Notes under the pieces: generated by a model
The model's database searches: none
The model's input: only the letters and a program-made list of their open reading frames with translations
What the model was told of the DNA's origin: nothing
In this document: positions 57,218 to 64,000 of the stretch, piece after piece
Numbering within the stretch: the stretch's first letter is position 1
Layout: each line of letters opens with the position of its first letter
Assembly: GCA_022059125.1 (NCBI GenBank)
Contig: JAEUWY010000002.1
Location: forward strand, 4,960,001 to 5,024,000
Length of the DNA stretch: 64,000 nt
DNA from: Corynespora cassiicola
Taxonomy: Eukaryota; Ascomycota; Dothideomycetes; Pleosporales; Corynesporascaceae
Reading direction: 5' to 3'
Program-made: the position numbers and the translations under genes

Positions 57218-57919
57218 ATGGCTACACACCGCACTTTCCTTATTACGCTTTTACTTGCCACTCTATGGTCTTTACTTTGTAGCGCTCAAGTCTATCGCGC
57301 TGATTCAAGGTCCCCAGATAACATTCGAGGGGCGGGGGGCTTTCAACCTAGAGGTGGTGCAATTGGCGCTGTCCCTGCTGATATCAGCTTATGGAATCAC
57401 GTCAACGGCGCCGCCAATGGCTTCAGCAGAATGGACGATGGATATGTTTCCACCACCACAGACCGCAACTTGGCCGACTCATGGGTCCGGAATAACTTTG
57501 GCGGCAATGGTTGGATCTACCGAATTGCATTGGCCCCGAACATGATCGACTGCCAAGCTACCCTGGGAACTTTCAATCCTTTTCCCAACGAGAGGGAAAT
57601 GGCAGCTATCGGTGGAATTAGGTACGAACAAATCATTGGATGGAGCCAAATGGTCGGTGGCACTCGGCAGGCGGAGGTCGCGAACCCCGGCTACAATGGC
57701 GCGAGGTACAACGGATTGAGAGGTGCAGGTGCGCAGCCGTCACTCGCTGCTTTCCCTGCCAATCACCGTGCTTGGAGTCAGGCACCCTGGAATGCCTTCA
57801 GCACTTGCACCGCGCCCCCGAGGCGCGCCGCACGCGACTTTGAAAAGCGCCAGTCCTGCGGACCCAGGCTGAGCAATGTAGAGTTTGCCAATGAGTACAT
57901 GGCTCGAAACAATCTTTGA
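57218..57919 (+). CDS. Secreted ADP-ribosyltransferase, heat-labile enterotoxin A-like
   Basis: This single-exon gene encodes 233 aa. A signal peptide of about 23 residues (hydrophobic core LITLLLATLWSLL) precedes a domain of the cholera/heat-labile enterotoxin A-chain fold, which transfers ADP-ribose from NAD to proteins. The R-S-E triad is in place: R27 in VYRADSR at the start of the mature protein, S78-T79-T80 in YVSTTT, and E125-x-E127 in NEREMAAIGGI. A tryptophan-rich C-terminal part and a Kex2-like site (FEKR) close to the end follow. No B subunit or further domain is present. Such secreted enzymes are common in insect- and plant-associated fungi. Target and host are unknown. All catalytic residues are intact. 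Confidence 0.88.
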   Translation: MATHRTFLITLLLATLWSLLCSAQVYRADSRSPDNIRGAGGFQPRGGAIGAVPADISLWNHVNGAANGFSRMDDGYVSTTTDRNLADSWVRNNFGGNGWIYRIALAPNMIDCQATLGTFNPFPNEREMAAIGGIRYEQIIGWSQMVGGTRQAEVANPGYNGARYNGLRGAGAQPSLAAFPANHRAWSQAPWNAFSTCTAPPRRAARDFEKRQSCGPRLSNVEFANEYMARNNL

Positions 57920-59749
57920 GGAGGAACATGTTGGTCTGTCTGTATGGAGTGCAATTCTCTTGTTACCACTGCAATACTGCGACCCTAGAGGCTTTTTCTC
58001 TATGTATTAGCTCAATTTTCCATATTCTCTAATTGCACTTTGGGTACACATAGTCATCCCCGACAAAACAGACTAGGTAATTTAAGAGATATTGTGTTAG
58101 TGTTTTGCTTTGCATCTTTGGGTCAGTTTGCTAGTGATGTAAACTCCTTACCAAGAACAAAACCTGATAGTCAAGCATTACCTTCCTTGGTCTTAGGGAC
58201 TCTTTTCGCCAAAAGTGGGTTGCCTGGTCCTGGGATACAGAGTACTCGTTCACTCTGGCATTCCTACCCTCTCCTTGTACCCACTGTGGGGTCACAGTCT
58301 CCAATATCACTTCGCTAGGCTGTTATTGCGTAGCTGAATAGACAAAGTGTTTATTCAAAGCTATGGAGGTGTCTCTAAAAGGCCGAGCCTTAGAGTTTGA
58401 GTTTAGCTTCCAAATTCTGTGATGGTGTGGGTTGGTAAAAACTTGAGGGGCGACTTGGAGCTGCCGCCTTTGACTCTAGGATTTTTTTCTTTAAGCTCCT
58501 CGAAAAATTTCCCCTGATTCGGTCTTTGAGTGTTTTGGGTTCGTTGGTTTGGCTTTTTGGAAAGGGCCCCAAGATCTTGTATCTTGGGCCATCCATAAAT
58601 CTAGGAATATTAGAACGTTAGAGAGCTTTCTGTTACTTTCTGTTGAGTAAATATAATGTCCTTGAGGGAAGTAGTGCGATAATGCGATTTTGCAATTGCG
58701 AGGGTTGCTTTGGTATTTATTTGTCTTGCAAAGAGGTAAGATCTACTTACCGTTCAACGTACAACAGTTCCTAGATAAGGTGTTCTTCAGCCTAAATGCG
58801 CCACAAATGCATCTCTCCCAATTCCATGCTTATGTGCCAACATAAATGTTACAGTAAGACGCAGCAAAGAGATGTCAGAAATCCAGACCAAACACCTTCC
58901 TCGCCCAAGCTTTCCTGCACGTCAGCCCTCCTCGTTCCAACCCAGCCAAACTAAGCGACCCACACCCCCGGATTTCTCTCCGACCCTCTCCCATCACCTT
59001 CTCCATCCAGCAACCCGGCCACACCCCGTTCCCACCCATCTAGCAGACTTCCCACCAAACACATGACATCCAACACCCATCTGCCGCTCCCTGAGCCGGA
59101 CCCGAAGAAACGCGGGGCCCCAGATCCACCCCCCCAACAGCAGCAAAACCCCCCGCAGATCCCACCACCCACAGCACCCCAAGCTAACTCGCCTCAAAGG
59201 AAACCTGCACCCTTGGCGCACGTCAAAGGCTTTTTGCCCGGGGCCAGCCATTTCCAAGCGTGCACCACCGCTCGCGTCCCGCCTGCATGTAGGTAGACAA
59301 GGGAACGCGAAGGGGGGGGGGTGGGGTGTGAACACGGGGAAGAAAGGCGCGAGGGCGTTTTGCGGTTCGCAAGCCGAAGGGTCGGGGATTGACGTCTGTG
59401 GATGTTCGGGGCGTGCAATTGGCGTGGGGACCCCGCGGGGAGGGGCATGGTGGCCGACGGGGATACGAGATGCGTGGCTAGCCGTCATTCAGGGTTCGTT
59501 TTTTGCTTGTTGCCGAGGATGGGCGCTAGGTGGAGGGGGGAGAGGGTTTATCATGTCGTCAGGGACATGGCTCGGAGTTCTTTGGCTGCCTTTTTTTTTT
59601 TTTGGTTTTGTTCATCTCATCGTCAAGGTGTAAATAGCGAGGAGAAAGCAAGTACTGCGAAGTTTCTGCTACTCTGTTCATTGCCCCGCCATCTCGGGAG
59701 CTCCGCTTGCTCAACAGCATTCTCGTCTCGCCATTCCTCTCATACCACA
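57920..59749. other. Intergenic, nothing recognised
   Basis: 1.8 kb. The first half is AT-rich without frames of note. From 58900 it is C-rich and then G-rich, giving long chance frames on both strands, and ends in the promoter of the next transporter. Confidence 0.45.
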
Positions 59750-61514
59750 ATGGACGAAAAGCCCTCAGCCTTTAGATCCTCCTCCGGCGTAGACTCCCCG
59801 CGCAGCACCTCCATCTCCGCGGCGCCAGACCAACATGTAGGGCACAACAAGCGTTCCGCAGAAATATCACGCATCGACGCCCTCGCGACCGCCCCGGGCG
59901 TCTCCCGCGCCACCTTTGCCCACCTCGATGAGAAGAAGATCCTGCGCAAGATGGATCTGCGGTTGATCCCCATGCTCGCGCTGCTGTACCTGCTTTCGTT
60001 TCTCGACCGGGGGAACATTGGGAACGCGCGCATCGAGGGCTTGGTCGAGGATCTGGGCATGACAGGGCCGCAGTATAATTGGTGTTTGACGGTCTTCTTC
60101 TTTACGTACGCGGCATTTGAGGTGCCGAGTAATTTGCTGTTGAAGAAGCTGAGGCCCAGTATTTGGCTGCCGAGTATCATGGTGGCGTGGGGGACGGTTA
60201 TGACGCTCATGGGCATCGTAAAAGACTACCATGGGCTGTTGATTGCGCGAATCTTCCTGGGTGTCACGGAAGCGGGGTGAGTAGAATGGGACAGAGTCGG
60301 ACGAAGAGAGACTGATGTTTGCAGGCTGTTCCCTGGTGTGGCGTATTACATCACCATGTGGTACTGTAGACACGAGGCACAGTTTCGACAGGCCATGTTC
60401 TTCAGCGCAGCGTCGGTTGCAGGTGCTTTCTCAGGATTGCTGGCGTTTGCCATTGCCAAGATGGATGGAGTTGGGAACCTTGAGGGTTGGCGTTGGATCT
60501 TCATCCTAGAAGGCATCTTGACAGTGGTCGTAGCAGTGATTGCGTTCTTTACGCTGTACGATTTCCCCGAGACGGCGACGTTTCTGACAGAAGAGGAGAG
60601 GGCGTTTGTAGTCTACAGGTTGAAATATCAGGGTATGAACAAGGACGACGAGGTTACGGTTGCGCAAGACGACAGCTTCAATTGGGAAAGTGTCAAAGCA
60701 GCATTTTTGGACTGGCAGATATGGACAAACATCTGGGTCTATTGGGGTGAGTTGTTGATCCTATCTAGCTCGACCATTACTTACATTTGCAGGAATCGTC
60801 GCCCCTCTCTATGGTATCTCGCTTTTCCTCCCATCCATCATCAGATCGCTCGGCTACACCAGCTCTACAGCCCAGCTTCTCACGGTTCCGGTCTACATCA
60901 CCGCCTCTGTCCTTGCAATCGCTGTCGCGTGGTGGAGCGATCGATACGGCAAACGTTACCCATTCATTCTGGTGTGCTTATGCATCATGGCGGTCGGCTT
61001 CATCATGTGTATCAGCAGCGGAACCCCCGGTGTCGTTTATGCGGGCGTCTTCATCGCAGCCTGCGCCTTGTATCCGGCATTTCCCGGAAACATCACCTGG
61101 CTCAGCAACAGTAAGTCTTCTACCAGTCGGGTGATGAATCTGCCCATTAACAGTCTTAGACCTTGCCGGTTCTACCAAGCGAGCGACCGGACAGGCGATT
61201 CAGATTGCCATGGGTAATCTCTCAGGAGGTGAGCCACAGCTTAATATGACCCCAGGTTCCTCTACTGACTGAATCTAGCCATGGCATCCAACTTTTACCG
61301 GTCTACAGATGCACCGCGGTATATACTTGGCCATGCTCTTGAGCTCGGTTTCATCGTTGCAGGTATAGTTGCGCTGTTGGTTCTCGTATTCAATTATCGA
61401 AGAATCAATGCGAAGCGTGAGAGACAGATGGCTGAAGGCGCGCACAACGGTTACACGCCCGAGGAAATGAGCGCTCTAGGAGATCGGGCGATGACCTTTC
61501 GATATTTCCTGTGA
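59750..61514 (+). CDS. Major facilitator transporter, ACS (Dal5-like) family
   Basis: This is a 12-helix plasma-membrane transporter of 523 aa for an organic anion or vitamin-like substrate. Five exons: 59750-60276, 60325-60746, 60793-61110, 61160-61228 and 61279-61514; introns are 46-50 nt. Signatures are RLIPMLALLYLLSFLDRGNI, FEVPSNLLLKKLRPSIWLP, RIFLGVTEAG-LFPGVAYYIT across the first junction, EGWRWIFILEGILTVVVAV, and, across the fourth, MGNLSGAMASNFYR. A 65-residue Ser-rich cytoplasmic head precedes helix 1. Without the 69-nt fourth exon the frame breaks. It is the same family as the transporter at 27.2-29.0 kb but with different intron positions. Confidence 0.92.
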
Positions 61515-61639
61515 TCGGCTGCTGCCGTCCTGTTGGTTAGTGGCAGATAATTAGAGCAACACCCGCCCCACTTCATCTCAGACGCCAGCATGTGTACTCC
61601 CAATCAACATTCTGAACGTAGATGGACGCGATCAAATGT

Positions 61640-62398
61640 TCAATAATCCTGTATGCCGGTCTCCCCAGTCAGCATCTTCTCTTTGCCTTCGCCGTCCGTG
61701 TCAAAATCCGAGTCCATACTGTCAAAGTAGGCATCTTGGATGTCTCGCTCTTCTTCTGGATCGTCATATTTCTCGTTCCCGTCGACAGTCTTGTAATCGA
61801 AATCCGTGTCGCGACCACTGAGGAACCTCTGTGTCATCTCGTCCACCCACCACGCCTTGCCCTCTGCTTTGTCCTTGGGGCCCTCGCCATTTGCTTCCTC
61901 GACAATCTGGCCCTCTGGGCCGCGCTTGTAGGCAAACAGAGCGTCCGGATTGGGATTGGCGAGCGCGTCCTTTTTGGCCTCGGCCCGCCACAAGTCGGCG
62001 TGCATTTGACCTGAGAAGCCCCTTCGGCGGCCTTCTTCTTCGCGCTCGGCGGCGGACTGGAATCGACGAATGAGGCGGTCGTAGAGTAGAGGATCGGCTA
62101 GCTCGAGCGACAAGTCTTGAAAGTACTCGGGGTGTACTTCAAGATAGCGTTTCCGCCGGTTCTTAGCCTTGAGATCCTGTGCTCGCTCCTCGCGTGCTTG
62201 TCGCATAGCGTCGCGCATGTGATCACGGATGGCGTCGTCGTCTCGGGAAAGGATATCGTCGTTTCCATTGGCGCCGTCCATGTCAACGTCATCGTTTGCA
62301 TCGGCCAGGGACAGACGAGCGACGGCCGACTCAGGCGCGTTGTTGGAGGGGCGGAAGACAAGCGGGACCATGGTGGGCGAGCCGGTGAGGTATGGCAT
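61640..62398 (-). CDS. CCDC97-family protein
   Basis: This single-exon gene encodes a 252-aa, highly charged protein. It shows the conserved CCDC97 C-terminal domain: RRKRYLEVHPEYFQDL near residue 85, YDRLIRRFQ, and MTQRFLSGRDTDFDY with DGNEKYDDPEEERDIQDAYF near the end. The human protein associates with the SF3b part of the spliceosome, so a nuclear role in splicing is likely by family. An acidic run (VDMDGANGNDD) precedes the domain. It converges on the transporter (125 bp between stops) and is divergent from the next gene. Confidence 0.85.
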   Translation of the reverse strand: MPYLTGSPTMVPLVFRPSNNAPESAVARLSLADANDDVDMDGANGNDDILSRDDDAIRDHMRDAMRQAREERAQDLKAKNRRKRYLEVHPEYFQDLSLELADPLLYDRLIRRFQSAAEREEEGRRRGFSGQMHADLWRAEAKKDALANPNPDALFAYKRGPEGQIVEEANGEGPKDKAEGKAWWVDEMTQRFLSGRDTDFDYKTVDGNEKYDDPEEERDIQDAYFDSMDSDFDTDGEGKEKMLTGETGIQDY

Positions 62399-62912
62399 AA
62401 TAGTATGAATTATATTGCGAGACTTAGATATGGGAGAGAGGCACTCTCAGGGGTTCATGACGGTGTAGGAAGGGTGGTGGGGGAAGAAGATGGAGGGGCA
62501 TAGACATGAAGACTCGATGAGTAATTGCGCCACAGGCCGTTTTGCGCCACAGTCTTGGCAAATCTAACCCAAAACACGCGGAACGATTAGGCCCACATGC
62601 CGCTCGGGTGTTTCATCCATGCCTCGAACCGTCCCGGTTCGACAACAGCTGTCCTTTGTCGTCTAATTTCGCTGAACAATCTATTCTCTTCTTTCTGTAT
62701 TGTACCTTCTTCAACAACCGGTTGCCCATTGTGAACGCGGGTATCCATGTTGCGGCACAACGGACCGCAATAGCGAATAGAACATTGCCTTGGAGTTTTA
62801 ATATCTGTTCTTTTTCGTTTGTACCCCGTTTCCCCGAACTCTCTTGTCAGGATACCCATTGCATGGACTCGGCCTGAGCACATCGCCTCCGAAACCACCG
62901 ACGACTACCATC
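62399..62912. promoter_or_regulatory. Divergent promoter region
   Basis: A 514-bp spacer between the starts of two divergent housekeeping-type genes. No TATA box stands out. Confidence 0.4.
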
Positions 62913-64000
62913 ATGTCTACCAGGCAAAAGACTCAGAAGAAGCCCAAGGTTGCCCGGGATGCCGAGAAAGAGGCCAGGCGCCTTCCCGCGACGGCTGTCA
63001 TCAAGAATGTTGGCCGAGCAGCTGCCTTGCTCCTCATCGCAGGCATTGCCTCTCCCGTTTCCCAGCTTAACCTTTCGCCCGTCTATGGCTCTATTCCGGC
63101 CTCATTGCATCACCAGAGAGCCATGACGCTCACGGCAGTCGCAGCGTTGATCTCTCGCGGAGTGCTGAAAAAATACGTCTCCGCCAGGGCCGCTGAATTT
63201 ATCGCGGTCATTGCCTACTGGACTCCAGTCATCCAATTCCTGCTCTTCCCTTATAGCTCCAAGCTTGGCATAGAGTATGGTCCGTTGATTATTGAGGGAT
63301 TGACCTACTTTCCTCTCTTATTTCTTTCCGCATTTGCCGCCGGCGAACTCCTGGAATCCATTGACATGACCCAATGGAGCGTCCCACAATCCGTTGCAGA
63401 GGTCGTCGTGCCTACAGCGTCCTACTTCACCATTTCATCGGTGGCAAAGGTCACGAGTGCTCTCATTCCTGGATTCATCGGAACCCACATCTACTTTACG
63501 AGGATTGGACTGCAGATGCTGATCGGATCAGCCGCAGCATTTGTTACGCCATCGAGAATCATTTTGCTTGCGTTCCCAGCCATCTTACATACACTGTGGG
63601 CAAACCCCCACCATCCCTCAGACCACGCTTTCGTCAAGGCCAATGCTACGCTCTTCGATAATCACAACTATACCCTCCTTGCCCGCCAGGAATCTGTGAC
63701 TGGGTACGTCTCCGTCCTCGAAAATGTCGACGACAGCGCTTTTCGCATCCTCCGTTGCGATCACTCTCTCCTCGGTGGAGAATGGCTCGTGACGCCTGCC
63801 GCCTGGAAAAAGGGTCAGAGGCAGCGAGAGACCATCTTCTCAGTCTTTGTGATGCTGGAAGCTGTCCGCCTTATCGAGCCCACAGAATCTTCCGATGTCG
63901 AAGTCATCCCTGATTCTCAAAAGTCTGCCCTGAATATCGGTCTCGGAATCGGCACTGCTCCCAACGCGCTCATGTCTCACAAGATCAACACTACCATTGT
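62913..64000 (+). CDS. Membrane-anchored spermidine-synthase-like protein (5' part)
   Basis: The frame is open from ATG 62913 to the window edge (362 complete codons) without an intron. A basic head (MSTRQKTQKKPKVARDAEKE) is followed by six or more hydrophobic segments up to about residue 235. A soluble part then begins, with YTLLARQESVTGYVSVLE, a typical strand of polyamine-synthase-like folds, and later ALNIGLGIGTAPNAL, the glycine-rich nucleotide or aminopropyl-donor loop of the Rossmann domain. Fungal proteins with this layout are annotated as spermine/spermidine synthase-like; their real reaction is not known to me. The rest of the domain lies beyond the window. Confidence 0.8.
   Translation, partial: MSTRQKTQKKPKVARDAEKEARRLPATAVIKNVGRAAALLLIAGIASPVSQLNLSPVYGSIPASLHHQRAMTLTAVAALISRGVLKKYVSARAAEFIAVIAYWTPVIQFLLFPYSSKLGIEYGPLIIEGLTYFPLLFLSAFAAGELLESIDMTQWSVPQSVAEVVVPTASYFTISSVAKVTSALIPGFIGTHIYFTRIGLQMLIGSAAAFVTPSRIILLAFPAILHTLWANPHHPSDHAFVKANATLFDNHNYTLLARQESVTGYVSVLENVDDSAFRILRCDHSLLGGEWLVTPAAWKKGQRQRETIFSVFVMLEAVRLIEPTESSDVEVIPDSQKSALNIGLGIGTAPNALMSHKINTTI

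Noticed and set aside
58040..58318. 92-codon plus-strand frame after the ADP-ribosyltransferase
   Set aside because: No signal peptide, domain or supporting promoter; probably chance.

Overview
The window is from a filamentous ascomycete (Pezizomycotina). The evidence is the Woronin-body protein Hex1, Zn2Cys6 transcription factors, short introns of about 46-60 nt with GT..AG borders, and an extremely AT-rich transposon remnant whose arms differ mainly by transitions, as repeat-induced point mutation would leave. Gene content and style suggest Dothideomycetes; that is inference. Gene models were built by joining open frames at GT/AG sites, and in each multi-exon model that is complete in the window the summed exon length is a multiple of three.

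Region 1 (1-6.3 kb): the 3' end of an APC-family amino acid/choline permease, a Zn2Cys6 regulator, a divergently transcribed IlvD/Edd dehydratase of the sugar-acid type, and two small unknown genes. It looks like a small catabolic or accessory cluster. Region 2 (8.1-15.6 kb): a second Zn2Cys6 regulator, hex1 with an unusual long upstream open frame, and a 2-oxoglutarate/Fe(II) dioxygenase. Region 3 (15.6-20.8 kb): a gene desert ending in a 1.86-kb palindromic, AT-rich DNA element with TA target duplications and an assembly gap at its centre.

Region 4 (21-31.7 kb): directly next to that element lie a NodB-type polysaccharide deacetylase, an acyltransferase-3 membrane protein and a processive GT2 glycosyltransferase with NodC/hyaluronan-synthase motifs, followed by two major-facilitator transporters (ACS/Dal5-like and FucP-like). 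The deacetylase, acyltransferase and GT2 together form a plausible cluster that makes and decorates a polysaccharide or chito-oligosaccharide. This is the most interesting system in the window.

Region 5 (35-51.6 kb): housekeeping genes separated by long intergenic stretches: a Rom2-type Rho1 exchange factor, a YAT-family amino acid permease and a small triple zinc-finger protein. Region 6 (52-59 kb): an AT-richer, gene-poor stretch with a small unknown gene, a hidden three-exon secreted cysteine-rich protein of beta/gamma-crystallin type, and a secreted enterotoxin-A-like ADP-ribosyltransferase. The last has a promoter built of three diverged tandem repeats, each carrying a GGCC/AAAAAGGCC inverted repeat. 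Region 7 (59.7-64 kb): another ACS-family transporter, a CCDC97 orthologue and the 5' part of a membrane-anchored spermidine-synthase-like gene that runs off the window.
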